A stretch of DNA of 64,000 bases from Gordonia pseudamarae (GCF_025273675.1 NZ_CP045809.1:4030001-4094000), one strand, 5' to 3'. Positions 43,760 to 53,245 are shown, counted from the first letter of the stretch. A program made the numbers and translations. The notes: generated from the letters alone by a model not told the origin.

Positions 43760-46461
43760 GAGGCCACCACCGACGGGGACGGTGCCGCACCGCGCGCCGG
43801 GACCGCGGGAAGCGGCAGCAGCGGCAGGGCGGGCGTGAACTGGACGGGCGACTTCGGTTCGGCCCGGTCAAGCCATGGATCGACGTAACCGGCGACGGCC
43901 TCATCGATGCGTCGCTGCAGGCCCTCGACCAGCCCGTCCCGGTCGTCGACGAGGATCGCGCGCAATTCCTCGATACCCACCCGGGGCACCCACGCATACG
44001 TGCGTTCGAGCCATTTGGCCTGCTCCCGGTAGTACTGGATGAACAAGCCGCACAACCGGATCACCTCGTCGGCCGAATCGACGGTGGCCAGCACGTCACC
44101 CTTGCGGATGTGGGCACCGGCCGCCCCGCCCACGTAGATCTCCCACTTGCCCTCGCCGATGGCGACCACGCCGAAGTCCTTGCACAGCGACTCGGCGCAG
44201 TTTCGCGGGCAGCCGGTCACCGCCAGCTTCAGCTTCGCGGGCGACTCCAATCCTTGATACCGGTTTTCCAGCGCGATACCGAGCGCGGTCGAATCACCGA
44301 GACCGAACCGGCAGTAGTCGGTTCCCACACATGTTTTCACCGTTCGGAAGCTCTTGCCGTAGGCGTAGCCCGACGGCATCCCCAGATCGGCCCACACTTT
44401 GGGCAGATCCTCCTTGCGCACCCCGAGCAGGTCCAGCCGCTGCCCGCCGGTCGCCTTGATCATCGGGATCTCGTACTTCTCGGCGACGTCGGCGATCTTG
44501 CGCAACTGTTCGGGCGAGGTGACCCCGCCCCGCATCTGCGGAACCACCGAGAACGTCCCGTCTCGCTGAATGTTGGCGTGTACACGGTCATTGATGAACA
44601 GGGCACCCTCCTCCCGTTTCCACTCCGCGCCCCAGATCACCCGCAGCAGCGATGCGAGCGGCATCTTCGCCGCCGCGTCCTCACCGTCGGGGGCGAGTTC
44701 GGCGATGACCTCACTCACCGACCGCAGCTCCCGCTCCCGGATCACTTCGATCAATTGGGGTTTGGTCATCGGAATGGACGGCACGTACCAGTCGGCGGAG
44801 GCGTCGACGGTCAGATCCCCGCCCGCGGCGAGGGCCACGATGTCGGCGACCATCCCCTTGCACGAGCCACACCCCTTGCCGGCGCGGGTCTTGGCACACA
44901 CCTGCGCCACACTGGTGCAGCCCGAGCCCACACACGCGACGATGTCGCCCTTGCTGACACCATTGCAGTTACACACCACCGCGTCGTCGGACAGTTCGGC
45001 GGCACCGGTTGCGGCACTGGGGGTTCCCATGTCGAACAGCATCGAGATGCGTTCCTCGGGCAGCGGCACCTTGTCGTCGAAGGCCTGGCTGAGGAATCCC
45101 ACCTTGGACACGTCGCCGAGCAGCATCGCGCCGATCAGCTTGTTGTCGCGCACCACGACGCTCTTGTAGATGCCCTTCTTCGGTTCGTAGAACTGCACAA
45201 ACTCGTCGTCGGGATGTTCCGGGCCCTTCACCCCCATCGCGGCCACATCCACCCCGGCCACCTTCAGCTTGGTGGTGGTACGCGAACCGTGGTATGCCGC
45301 ATCGGGATCGGCGCCGGTCACCACATCGGCGAGCACCACCGCCTGCTCCCACAGCGGCGCCACCAGCCCGTACACCTCGTTGCGGTGCTGCGCGCACTCA
45401 CCGACCGCGAAGATCGAACCCTCGTCCTCGCAACGCATCTGATCGTCGACGACGATGCCGCGTTCGGTGACCAGCCCCGCCCGCCGCGCGAGTTCGATGT
45501 TCGGGCGGATGCCGGCCGCCACCACGATCATGTCGGCGGCGATCGTGGAACCATCGGCGAAACCCACACCGCACACGGAACCGTCGTCCCCCCTCAGGAC
45601 GGCGGTCGTGCGTTTGCCGGTATGCACACCCACGCCCAGGGATTCGATCTTGTTGCGCAGCACTTTCCCGCCGCGCTCGTCGAGCTGCTGATTCATCAGG
45701 TGTCCCGGCGAATGGACCACGTCCACCGCCACACCCTGCGTGGTCAGCCCGTACGCCGCCTCCAGCCCCAGCAGACCCCCGCCGATCACCACCGCGCGCA
45801 CATCGTCGCGGGCCTGCGCCATCTGCAGCATGCCGTTGGTGTCGGCGATCGTGCGGAACCCGAAAACCCCGCGCGCCAACCGGCCATCGGACTCGCGCAG
45901 ACCGTCCATATTGGGAAAGAAGGTGTTGGAGCCGGTCGCGATGATCAGCGTGTCGAAGCCGATGACCCGTCCGCTCGCGCAGGTGACCGTCTTGGCGAAC
46001 CTGTCGATCGACTCCGCACTGTCCCCCACATGCAGCGCGATGCCATTCTCCCGGTACCAGGCCATGGGGTTGAGCATCAGATCGTCGTCCTCGACGTCGG
46101 CCTCACCGGACAGGACGTGCGAGAGCATGATGCGGTTGTAGTTTCCGTACGGTTCGTCACCGATCATCGTGATGTCGAATTCGCGTGCGACGCCGCCTCG
46201 GGAACCCCGATACCCCCCGTCGCTGCGCTCGCCCCGATATCCCCCGTCGCTGCGCTCGCCCCGATATCCCCCGTCGCTGCGCTCGCCCCGTCGCGCGAGT
46301 ATCTCCTCCACCGTCCGGGCGCCGGCCATGCCGTTGCCCACCACCAACAGCCGCGGGCCGGTATCCCCCGCCTCGATATCCCCCGTCGCTGCGCTCGCCC
46401 CGATATCCCCCGTCGCTGCGCTCGCCCCGATATCCCCCGTCGCTGCGCTCGCCCCGGTCAT
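43756..46461 (-). CDS. nirB: Nitrite reductase large subunit NirB with in-frame minisatellites
   Basis: A 901-residue siroheme nitrite reductase. N-terminal FAD/NAD domains (LLVVGNGMAGARTVEEIL; GDEPYGNYNRIMLS; VIGGGLLGLEAAYGL), the [2Fe-2S] BFD-like domain (VVCNCNGVSKGDIV, CGSCKGMV), then the siroheme/[4Fe-4S] half with cysteines near 711, 717, 751 and 755 (TCVGTDYC, GCPRNC). Reduces nitrite to ammonium. Odd: residues 3-29 (GASAATGDI repeats) and a loop after ARRG (about 58-84, RGERSDGGY repeats) are encoded by the same 27-bp unit in two different reading frames. Otherwise it looks complete. Confidence 0.95.
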   Translation of the reverse strand: MTGASAATGDIGASAATGDIGASAATGDIEAGDTGPRLLVVGNGMAGARTVEEILARRGERSDGGYRGERSDGGYRGERSDGGYRGSRGGVAREFDITMIGDEPYGNYNRIMLSHVLSGEADVEDDDLMLNPMAWYRENGIALHVGDSAESIDRFAKTVTCASGRVIGFDTLIIATGSNTFFPNMDGLRESDGRLARGVFGFRTIADTNGMLQMAQARDDVRAVVIGGGLLGLEAAYGLTTQGVAVDVVHSPGHLMNQQLDERGGKVLRNKIESLGVGVHTGKRTTAVLRGDDGSVCGVGFADGSTIAADMIVVAAGIRPNIELARRAGLVTERGIVVDDQMRCEDEGSIFAVGECAQHRNEVYGLVAPLWEQAVVLADVVTGADPDAAYHGSRTTTKLKVAGVDVAAMGVKGPEHPDDEFVQFYEPKKGIYKSVVVRDNKLIGAMLLGDVSKVGFLSQAFDDKVPLPEERISMLFDMGTPSAATGAAELSDDAVVCNCNGVSKGDIVACVGSGCTSVAQVCAKTRAGKGCGSCKGMVADIVALAAGGDLTVDASADWYVPSIPMTKPQLIEVIRERELRSVSEVIAELAPDGEDAAAKMPLASLLRVIWGAEWKREEGALFINDRVHANIQRDGTFSVVPQMRGGVTSPEQLRKIADVAEKYEIPMIKATGGQRLDLLGVRKEDLPKVWADLGMPSGYAYGKSFRTVKTCVGTDYCRFGLGDSTALGIALENRYQGLESPAKLKLAVTGCPRNCAESLCKDFGVVAIGEGKWEIYVGGAAGAHIRKGDVLATVDSADEVIRLCGLFIQYYREQAKWLERTYAWVPRVGIEELRAILVDDRDGLVEGLQRRIDEAVAGYVDPWLDRAEPKSPVQFTPALPLLPLPAVPARGAAPSPSVVAS
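46204..46290 (-). repeat. 27-bp minisatellite, internal nirB block
   Basis: Three copies at 27-bp spacing (core on + strand CGTCGCTGCGCTCGCCCC at 46218, 46245 and 46272) plus a partial copy. Read here as RGERSDGGY. Lies in the loop after the first helix of the NirB Rossmann domain. Confidence 0.95.
46371..46458 (-). repeat. 27-bp minisatellite, N-terminal nirB block
   Basis: Three copies at 27-bp spacing (core at 46384, 46411 and 46438), next to the nirB start codon. Same unit as the internal block but read in another frame, as GASAATGDI. Confidence 0.95.
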
Positions 46462-46808
46462 CAGAACACCACCATGCCGAAGTCGATGACCACCTGGCCG
46501 GCGACACCGTCGGGTGCGGCCAGAAGCAGTTCCAGGGTGGCGTCGGAGTCAATGTCCTCCACCACCCGCAGCGGTACGTTCACCGAGTCCTGCGCCCCGA
46601 CCGGGAACAGCCGCATCGGTTTTCCGTCGCGCAGTAGTGTCACCACGATGAGTTCGGGCGAAGCGTTGCCGCCCCGGAAGTACAGCGGCTGCGCGGTCAG
46701 TCCGGTGGGCACCACAAATCTGCACGCCGCGTCGATCGGCACCGGCTCGGCCAGGCCTTTTCCGGTGAAGTCGAAGACGCCCTGCAGGAAGTGCGGTGTA
46801 CTGGACAT
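46461..46808 (-). CDS. Unknown 115-residue protein leading the nirBD operon
   Basis: Start MSSTPHFLQGVFDFTGKGL at ATG 46808; stop overlaps the nirB start (TGATG). No Cys cluster beyond one cysteine, no membrane segment. It is rich in beta-type stretches (PLYFRGGNASPELIVVTLLRDGKPM, LELLLAAPDGVAGQVVIDFG). I do not recognise the family. Co-translation with NirB points to a role in nitrite reductase assembly or regulation. Confidence 0.8.
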   Translation of the reverse strand: MSSTPHFLQGVFDFTGKGLAEPVPIDAACRFVVPTGLTAQPLYFRGGNASPELIVVTLLRDGKPMRLFPVGAQDSVNVPLRVVEDIDSDATLELLLAAPDGVAGQVVIDFGMVVF

Positions 46809-46841
46809 GTCGCAACTATCCGTCGGTCCGGTCAAATGCGA

Positions 46842-46857
46842 CTTGCCGCGATGTTAC
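46842..46857 (-). promoter_or_regulatory. Weak GlnR-like half site upstream of the nir operon
   Basis: GTAAC-N6-GCAAG on the minus strand lies about 35-50 bp before the first nir-operon start. It resembles one a-b half of the actinobacterial GlnR box (GTnAC-N6-GnAAC) with mismatches at the end. Confidence 0.2.
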
Positions 46858-46968
46858 GGCCGCGTTGTGAGTACCTCACCGGCGGCGGCGACACCGGCGA
46901 GACGACAATGTCGGCCCACGAGGATTCAACGCCCGGTGAGATGACGAATCCCGGTGAGCTGACCTCCG

Positions 46969-48630
46969 TCAGCGTCGACGGCGGCCGGCCGCGCCGACCA
47001 TGTCGGCGAGCTGGGTGAACTTGACGCGGGGACGGCCCTGGGCGGCACCGAGACGACGTTCGACACGGTCGATGGCCTTCATACCCCGATAGCCGATGAC
47101 GTGCTTGACGCGGCCGCGCACCAGCGAACCAAACGCCTTGACGTCCTTGCCCGTACGGGTCAGTGTTCCGGCCGCGGCATCGACGATGAACTCCTCGACG
47201 GTGGCCTGCGCGCACATTTTGTTGGCGCCGATACCGCCACTGGGGCCGCGTTTGGCCCAGCCGATCACGTAACCACCCGGGATGACCCGGCCCGCCTCGT
47301 CGAGCAGTCGCCCATCGTCGTTGCGCAGCACCCCGCGCGCGTCGTCGAATGCCAGCCCCGGGATCGGGGTGCAGCGATAGCCGATGGACCGCACGACCAG
47401 GTCGGTGGCCACCTTGTGGCTGGTGCCGCCGGTACGGATCGCGACCGCGTCGACGGCGTCGTCGCCGATGATCTCCTCGGGTGAGGAATGGAACAGGAAC
47501 ACGATGCGTCGGCGTTCGTGGTTCGCCGGTGCCGACAGATCGGGGACCTCACCGTCGGCGGTGTCGATGACCTCGATGTCGACGCCGGGGATCGCCGACA
47601 GCGCCCGGAACTCGGGTGCGGTGTAGGCGGCCGAATCCTGGCCACGACGACCCAGCAGGACCACCTCGTGCACGTTCTGTTCCCGCAGGATCTGCAAGGC
47701 ACGGTCGGCGATGTCGGTGGTGGCCAGCAGTTCCGGCGGCGACACCAGAATGCGGGCGACGTCGAGGGCGACGTTTCCGGTGCCGACGATCACCGCGCGG
47801 CCCGTCGCGCGGTCGTCGCCCACACCCCGGATCGGCGGGCCCGCGTCGGCGCCGGGTGCGGCGTTGTACCAGGCCACCAGATCGGTCGCCGATGTCGAGC
47901 CGGGCAGGTCCTCGCCCGGAATGCCCAGGAGCCGAGACTCACTGGCGCCCACCGCGTAGATGACCGCGTCGAAGTGATCGGCCAGTTCGGCCGGGGTCAC
48001 CTCGTCGGGCCCGTCGCCCACCCCGACATTGGTGAGCATGGTGACACGCGGATCGCGGTAGAGCAGGTCGAAACCGTGCAGCACGCCCTTGGTACCCGGA
48101 TGGTCCGGGGCCACTCCGGCACGGACCAGACCGCCCGGAGTCGGCAGCCTGTCAATGACGGTCACGGTCGCCTCGGTCCGGTCGAGCAGCGTACGCAGTG
48201 CGTAGCCACCCGACGGCCCGGTGCCCACGAGCGCAACCCGCAGTCCCCCCGGAAGTTTCGGGATCTCCGGGTAGGTGATGCCGGGCCAGTCGTCGTCGGT
48301 GGCGGCGACCACGTCCGGAAACGGTGCCATGCCGGGCAATTCGGCGCCGGTGGGGGCGTAGCCGGACCGGATCTCGGGGTGGCTCTTGTAATAGTCGGCG
48401 TTGATATCGACGAACACCTTGTCACGGGTGCCGAGTTTGTCGGCCGGATAGATCGCGTTCACCGGGCAGGCGTCGGCGCACGCACCGCAGTCGATACACG
48501 CCTGCGGGTCGATGTGCAGAATGTCGGAGCTGCCGAAGCCGCGTTCCTCCGGGGTCGGATGAATGCAGTTCACCGGGCACACGGCGACGCATGCCGCGTC
48601 GCTGCAACACGATTGGGTGATAACAAACAT
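46969..48630 (-). CDS. fprB: Ferredoxin/ferredoxin-NADP reductase fusion, FprB-type
   Basis: A 553-residue fusion. Residues 1-60 are a 7Fe-type ferredoxin with cysteines near 9, 14, 18, 22 and 45, 48, 51, 55 (CVAVCPVNC; CIDCGACADACP). The rest is an adrenodoxin-reductase-type flavoprotein: VALVGTGPSGGYALR, TPGGLVRAGVAPDHPG and AVIVGTGNVALDVARIL bind FAD and NADP. It moves electrons from NADPH to iron-sulfur partners, perhaps the P450 ferredoxin or the diiron protein encoded just upstream. Start overlaps the diiron gene stop by one base (TGATG). Resembles FprB (Rv0886). Confidence 0.93.
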   Translation of the reverse strand: MFVITQSCCSDAACVAVCPVNCIHPTPEERGFGSSDILHIDPQACIDCGACADACPVNAIYPADKLGTRDKVFVDINADYYKSHPEIRSGYAPTGAELPGMAPFPDVVAATDDDWPGITYPEIPKLPGGLRVALVGTGPSGGYALRTLLDRTEATVTVIDRLPTPGGLVRAGVAPDHPGTKGVLHGFDLLYRDPRVTMLTNVGVGDGPDEVTPAELADHFDAVIYAVGASESRLLGIPGEDLPGSTSATDLVAWYNAAPGADAGPPIRGVGDDRATGRAVIVGTGNVALDVARILVSPPELLATTDIADRALQILREQNVHEVVLLGRRGQDSAAYTAPEFRALSAIPGVDIEVIDTADGEVPDLSAPANHERRRIVFLFHSSPEEIIGDDAVDAVAIRTGGTSHKVATDLVVRSIGYRCTPIPGLAFDDARGVLRNDDGRLLDEAGRVIPGGYVIGWAKRGPSGGIGANKMCAQATVEEFIVDAAAGTLTRTGKDVKAFGSLVRGRVKHVIGYRGMKAIDRVERRLGAAQGRPRVKFTQLADMVGAAGRRRR

Positions 48631-49589
48631 CAGAGCATATTCGCTTTCCGGTACCAGAACATCGCGGGCTTGGTGAGCAGGCCGACCTCGTCGAGGAATT
48701 CCATGAGGTGGGCGCAGCTGCTGCGGATCATGGACTGGAAGTGCGCATTGCCCTTCATCTCCTTGACCGCCCGGTCGGCGTCGAGACCGGCGTCGGCGAA
48801 TGCCTGACGCTGGACCAGGCTGGAGACGATGAAGTACGCGCCGAGTGCGATGTAGAGGGCACTGAACCGGCGGCGGGCCGCGCCGATGCCCTTGACCGAG
48901 TCGCGCACCTGCTCGCGGGCGAACTTCATGTGCCGCGATTCTTCAAGGACGTGGATCTCGTTGACGGTGCGGATGAGCGGCAGGACGCGCTCGTCGCGCA
49001 TGCAGCCACGCTGAAACACGTCGAGCACCTCTTCGGCGACGAGAATGCCGGCGTAGGCGACCTCGTTCTTGGCGGTGGCCTTGAAGAACTTACCGGCGAA
49101 GCCGACGTACGGGCGCGGCTTGTAGGAGCGGCCGACCAGCTTCTCCGACGCCTTGGAGAACATGATGGAGTGGCGGCACTCATCGGCGACCTCGGTGAGC
49201 GCGAACTGGAATTCGGGGCTGTGGTAGGCACCGAGGTACTGGTCGCGGATAACCATTTCCTGCAGGATCATCTCGAACCAGATGCCGATGCACATGATCG
49301 ACGAGAACTCATGCCGGGTGACCGAAATGCGCTGCTCCTCGGTGAGTTCGTCCCAGTAGGAGGTGCCGTAGAGCGAGGACCATTCGGGGCTGCACCCGTA
49401 CTTGGTGGGGTCGAGCGGCGCCGACCAGTCGATCTCGGTCATCGCGTTGCGCGAGAGCCGCGCCGCCGAGGCCAGCAGCCGCTTGGAGACCTCGTTGGCG
49501 CCCTCGTCGCGCATGCTGACGACGTTGTCGAGATTCTCCTGGTCAGTAGCGTCGTTGCCGCCGAAATCACGTTCCATTGCGGTGGTCAT
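48630..49589 (-). CDS. AurF-like diiron oxygenase-family protein
   Basis: A 319-residue helical protein starting MTTAMERDFGGNDATDQEN at ATG 49589 with GGAGGGAC ribosome binding site. Candidate iron ligands appear as ADECRHSIMF, AYAGILVAEEVLD and LEESRHMKFA, the ExxH pairs of the AurF/p-aminobenzoate N-oxygenase family. The C-terminal third is more hydrophobic (ALYIALGAYFIVSSLVQ). It could hydroxylate or N-oxygenate a small molecule using electrons from the coupled FprB-type reductase; the substrate is unknown. The same pairing is remembered from Rv0885-fprB. Confidence 0.88.
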   Translation of the reverse strand: MTTAMERDFGGNDATDQENLDNVVSMRDEGANEVSKRLLASAARLSRNAMTEIDWSAPLDPTKYGCSPEWSSLYGTSYWDELTEEQRISVTRHEFSSIMCIGIWFEMILQEMVIRDQYLGAYHSPEFQFALTEVADECRHSIMFSKASEKLVGRSYKPRPYVGFAGKFFKATAKNEVAYAGILVAEEVLDVFQRGCMRDERVLPLIRTVNEIHVLEESRHMKFAREQVRDSVKGIGAARRRFSALYIALGAYFIVSSLVQRQAFADAGLDADRAVKEMKGNAHFQSMIRSSCAHLMEFLDEVGLLTKPAMFWYRKANML

Positions 49590-49620
49590 CGTGGGTCCCT
49601 CCGTCCGGTGTATGACTTGG

Positions 49621-49648
49621 ATCATACCAACGATCACTGTCATATCAA
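49621..49648 (-). promoter_or_regulatory. Sigma-70-like promoter of the diiron-reductase operon
   Basis: On the minus strand TTGATA (49643-49648) and TATGAT (49621-49626) are 16 bp apart, about 30 bp upstream of the start. An inverted repeat CAACGA/TCGTTG (49628-49633, 49652-49657) overlaps it and could be an operator. Confidence 0.5.
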
Positions 49649-49890
49649 TAGTCGTTGTTAAGTTAGCAGGAACACGTTCACGCCGGGAAGGGCCGGCTCC
49701 GAGTCGCCACTGAGAGCCTCGCCAGTAATCCCACTCACAGTGCCGTAGATCACAGTCACTGGTCGGGGCCGGTGTTCGGTGGTCTGATACTGGCCGGTAA
49801 GTTGCTGGTCACATCACGTCAGCGCACATCGCCCATCGGGCACCGCGCACAGGTCACGGATCTGTGTTCATCAAGGCAGGAGCATCACAA

Positions 49891-50664
49891 GTGCCATCAA
49901 TCCTCATCACCGGCGGCGCGGCCGGAATCGGCCTGGCAACCGCGGAGCGGTTCTCCCGCGAAGGCTGGACAGTGGGCGTCTACGACGTCGACGCCGACGG
50001 CCTGGCCACGGTCAAGGCCGAGCACCCCGAGTGGATCACCGGCGCCCTCGACGTGCGCGACGAGAAGCAGTGGGCGCAGGCGCTCGAAGAATTCACCGCG
50101 CACACCGGCGGCACTCTCGACGTGCTCGACAACAACGCCGGCATCCTGGTCGCGGGTCTGCTCGCCGACATCTCGGCGGACGCCGTACGCCGCCAGATCG
50201 AGATCGACGCGCTCGGCGTCGCGCTCGGCGCGCAGGCCGCCCACCCTTACCTCACCCGCACCCCCGGCGCTCACCTGGTGAACATCGCCTCCGCGTCGGC
50301 CATCTACGGTCAGCCCGAGATCGCCGTCTACAGCGCGGCCAAATTCTTCGTCGCGGGCCTGACCGAGGCGCTCGAACTCGAATGGGAGAACGACGACATC
50401 CGCGTCGTCGGCATCTGGCCACTGTGGGCCAAGACCGCACTCGCCCAGAACGACGCCAAGTCCACCAAGACCCTCGGTGTGCGCATCACCCCCGAACAGA
50501 TCGCCGACAAGGTGTGGGAGTCGGTGCACCCGAGTACCCAGGACCGGCTGCTGCACCGCACGTCCTACACCGTGGGCGTGCAGACCACCGTGTTGGCCAA
50601 CGCCGCCAAGTTCGTCCCCAACTTCGTCTCGCGGACCATCAACAAGTACCTCGCGCAGAGCTGA
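49891..50664 (+). CDS. Short-chain dehydrogenase/reductase
   Basis: A 257-residue classical SDR, start GTG 49891 after GGCAGGAG; a GTG at 49864 is an alternative. TGGAAGIG, DNNAG, NIASASAIYG with catalytic Ser, and YSAAK near residue 146. The C-terminus is hydrophobic and basic (FVPNFVSRTINKYL). It is divergent from the diiron operon; substrate is unknown. Confidence 0.9.
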   Translation: MPSILITGGAAGIGLATAERFSREGWTVGVYDVDADGLATVKAEHPEWITGALDVRDEKQWAQALEEFTAHTGGTLDVLDNNAGILVAGLLADISADAVRRQIEIDALGVALGAQAAHPYLTRTPGAHLVNIASASAIYGQPEIAVYSAAKFFVAGLTEALELEWENDDIRVVGIWPLWAKTALAQNDAKSTKTLGVRITPEQIADKVWESVHPSTQDRLLHRTSYTVGVQTTVLANAAKFVPNFVSRTINKYLAQS

Positions 50665-50733
50665 CCGCACCCCTGTCCACGATGCCCGCGGCACCGCAAG
50701 GCGCCGCGGGCATCGTCATCTCACCAACACCGC

Positions 50734-53031
50734 TCACCCGCCGTTGAACGCGGGGCGGTAGACGCGGCACGGGCGACCACGCTGACCGCCGCACGGCGAG
50801 AGCGGCGCACCCGCCCGCCCACCCGGAACCACCGGCAGCACAAGCGAAGAACCGCCCGGACCCAGCGCGATGGTGTCGACGATCCGCCCGCCGGTCGCCG
50901 GGGTGTCGAATCGCCACGATGCCATGTCACCGCCCGGAGCGGTGATCGTGATCCGGATCCGCGACCCTTTCCGGAAGACGTGCGCCACCGGATTCAGGGC
51001 GATGCGCACACTCTGGAAACCGGCCCGTAAGCGTCTCGGATTCAGCCAATTGCGCCGCGGCTCAAAGACCGTCGACGCCGCGGTGACATCCCGGAAGGAT
51101 GCCCGCAACTGCCCGGTGGTCACATACGTCTCCCGGCCGTCGGGTCGCACCTCACTGAGCGTGGCCTGCAGATCGGTGTCCCCCGCAGACGACGCCAACA
51201 GCAGATCCAGGCTCGCCGGACCCACCACCAGCACATCGTGATCGTTTGCGGTAGAGATAAACCCGAGACCCGACCGTCCCGGCGCCTGCAACCAGCGATA
51301 CGGCGGGAGCCCCTGCCACGGGACCTGCGAGGCGCCCACCGCATTCAGCGTGCCCGCGGGCCGCGAGCCCGGATCGGGACGCAGGGACACCGTCGACGAC
51401 GGCGCACGCCCTGCGGCCGGTTTCCCTTCTGCCGGTTTCGCTTCCGTCAGTCTCCCTCGTGCGGCCAGCGTCAGCCGGGTCCCCGAACCCACCGACGCCG
51501 GCGGCCACGCCGCGAACCCGCGCTGCCAGTGCGCCGAAATATTGCCCGGCACCGGCGAACCGGACCCACTGTCGAACCACACCTGTATCCGGGGATCCCG
51601 GGCGAACCGCCGTCGCGCGTCGTCGACATCGCGGGCACCGGCGAGCCGATCGGTACGCACCGGCGTCCCCGGTGTCGAGGTACTCGCCCCGTACACGACC
51701 GGCGCGAGAGCCACCAGCGGGGCACTGAACCTGGGAACCCGTTTCGCCACAAAGATATTCAGAAACTCATACCAGGAACCGAGCAGTTGCGGCGCCACGC
51801 TGTCGAGGTGGGGTCCGTTGATCATCTTGACCCACACGTCGTCCTTGCCGCTGAACTCGTCGATGATCGAGGTCCACTGCGCCCCCACCTGCTCGTCCTG
51901 CAGCGCACCGGTCAGCAGCACCGGCACGTCGACCTTCGACGCCCAGTACGACGGCGACCGATGATCGAGCAACGAGGGTGTGCGCGTTGGGTTCTCCTCG
52001 ATCAACCGGCGAATGTTCTGCGTCCGCAGACGCAGCTTCTGATTGTTCAGGCACCGCCGGTCGCCGCGCCGCACCAGTTCCCGCGCGTACGGCTGCCCGC
52101 CGTCGGGTGCGGGCCGCGCGTCCTTCTGCCGCTCGGTGATCCACGAATTGGCAAACCCGGTGTTGAAGATCCCTCCGGGAAAGCCCGTCGAATACAGATC
52201 GTCGGTGATCGACATCGGGGCGATCGCCGCCAGACCCGGCGGGCGCGTCCCGGCCACCGACAACTGCGAGATTCCCGAGAACGAGATGCCCACCATGCCG
52301 ACCTTGTTGCCCGCCACCCACGGCTGGCCGGCAACGATTTCTACGATGTCATAGCCGTCGTAGATCGTCGGATAGTCGAACAGGTCGAACGCGCCGCCCG
52401 AACAGCCACTGCCGCGCATCTGCACGACGACCGTGGCAAAACCCGCGGCCGGGGCGAGCGCACCACCGAGGATCACTCCCACCGACGCCGCCAGCGGATC
52501 GGCGTCGCCCAGCCGCTCGCGCACCGCACCGACCGCGACATCGCCGGGTGCGGCAGCCTGGTAACCCGAGTATTCGATGACCGTCGGGAACGGTCCGTCG
52601 GCCATCGTCGCACCCACCGGCAGCCGCACCATCACCGCCAGCTCCACACCGTCTCGCATCCGCACATAGTGATAGCCCGCCCCGAACCGCTGGCCCCGGT
52701 ACAGCGACCTGTCCGGCGGTTGTCCGGACAACACCGCGAACGTATTGCCGGCGCGGCCGGCGACCTCGAACCGATAGCCGGGGCCGGGGGCCAGTTCCCG
52801 GACCAGGAACGAACCCAGCCGATCCACACGACCACCACCGGCAATCGCGCCCGACGGACCGATCAGTCGCACCCGCGCACCCGGCTCCGCGTCGACCAGA
52901 TAGGCCTGCGTGACACTTCCGGCGCCGGTACCGGTGCGCACCGCGGCATCGGCGCGCGGCGGATCTGCCAGGGTGACGGTGAGCAGGACCGCGGTCACCA
53001 GGGCCGTGACGAACGGAACCCAGGTCCGCAT
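50734..53031 (-). CDS. Secreted CocE/NonD-family hydrolase
   Basis: A 765-residue exported hydrolase. Start ATG 53031 gives a clean signal peptide (MRTWVPFVTALVTAVLLTV, cleavage after ADAA); a GTG at 53112 is possible. The alpha/beta hydrolase core shows GYHYVRMRDGVELAVMVRLP, MRGSGCSGGAFD and GMVGISFSGISQ with the nucleophile Ser. The C-terminal jelly-roll domain of the X-Pro dipeptidyl peptidase/cocaine esterase type ends PCRVYRPAFNGG. The family includes acylases and peptidases; mycobacterial relatives are surface or secreted. A substrate cannot be assigned. Confidence 0.9.
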   Translation of the reverse strand: MRTWVPFVTALVTAVLLTVTLADPPRADAAVRTGTGAGSVTQAYLVDAEPGARVRLIGPSGAIAGGGRVDRLGSFLVRELAPGPGYRFEVAGRAGNTFAVLSGQPPDRSLYRGQRFGAGYHYVRMRDGVELAVMVRLPVGATMADGPFPTVIEYSGYQAAAPGDVAVGAVRERLGDADPLAASVGVILGGALAPAAGFATVVVQMRGSGCSGGAFDLFDYPTIYDGYDIVEIVAGQPWVAGNKVGMVGISFSGISQLSVAGTRPPGLAAIAPMSITDDLYSTGFPGGIFNTGFANSWITERQKDARPAPDGGQPYARELVRRGDRRCLNNQKLRLRTQNIRRLIEENPTRTPSLLDHRSPSYWASKVDVPVLLTGALQDEQVGAQWTSIIDEFSGKDDVWVKMINGPHLDSVAPQLLGSWYEFLNIFVAKRVPRFSAPLVALAPVVYGASTSTPGTPVRTDRLAGARDVDDARRRFARDPRIQVWFDSGSGSPVPGNISAHWQRGFAAWPPASVGSGTRLTLAARGRLTEAKPAEGKPAAGRAPSSTVSLRPDPGSRPAGTLNAVGASQVPWQGLPPYRWLQAPGRSGLGFISTANDHDVLVVGPASLDLLLASSAGDTDLQATLSEVRPDGRETYVTTGQLRASFRDVTAASTVFEPRRNWLNPRRLRAGFQSVRIALNPVAHVFRKGSRIRITITAPGGDMASWRFDTPATGGRIVDTIALGPGGSSLVLPVVPGGRAGAPLSPCGGQRGRPCRVYRPAFNGG

Positions 53032-53163
53032 CGTCCTGCCCGGGATGATCGGCGCTCGACGCACCGCCGGAACATCGACACGACCCGCAAGGCGCCCCAT
53101 AGTGCGCGACACTAGACCAGGCCCGCGCCACCGGCACCCGATTCCACGGCATTTGCCACCGAC

Positions 53164-53204
53164 GACGACAACCGCCCCGACACATGGTCGGGGCGGCTGT
53201 CGTC
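53164..53204. terminator. Strong hairpin between rpmF and the secreted hydrolase gene
   Basis: GACGACAACCGCCCCGAC (53164-53181) pairs at 17 of 18 positions with GTCGGGGCGGCTGTCGTC (53187-53204), loop 5 bases. It lies about 40 bp downstream of rpmF on the minus strand. No T tract. Confidence 0.65.
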
Positions 53205-53245
53205 AGTATCTTCTAATGGTCACCGATTACCCGGTGACGGAGCCG

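Noticed and set aside
46842..46857. Certain GlnR box for the nir operon
   Set aside because: Only one half-site with mismatches; kept at low confidence as a feature.
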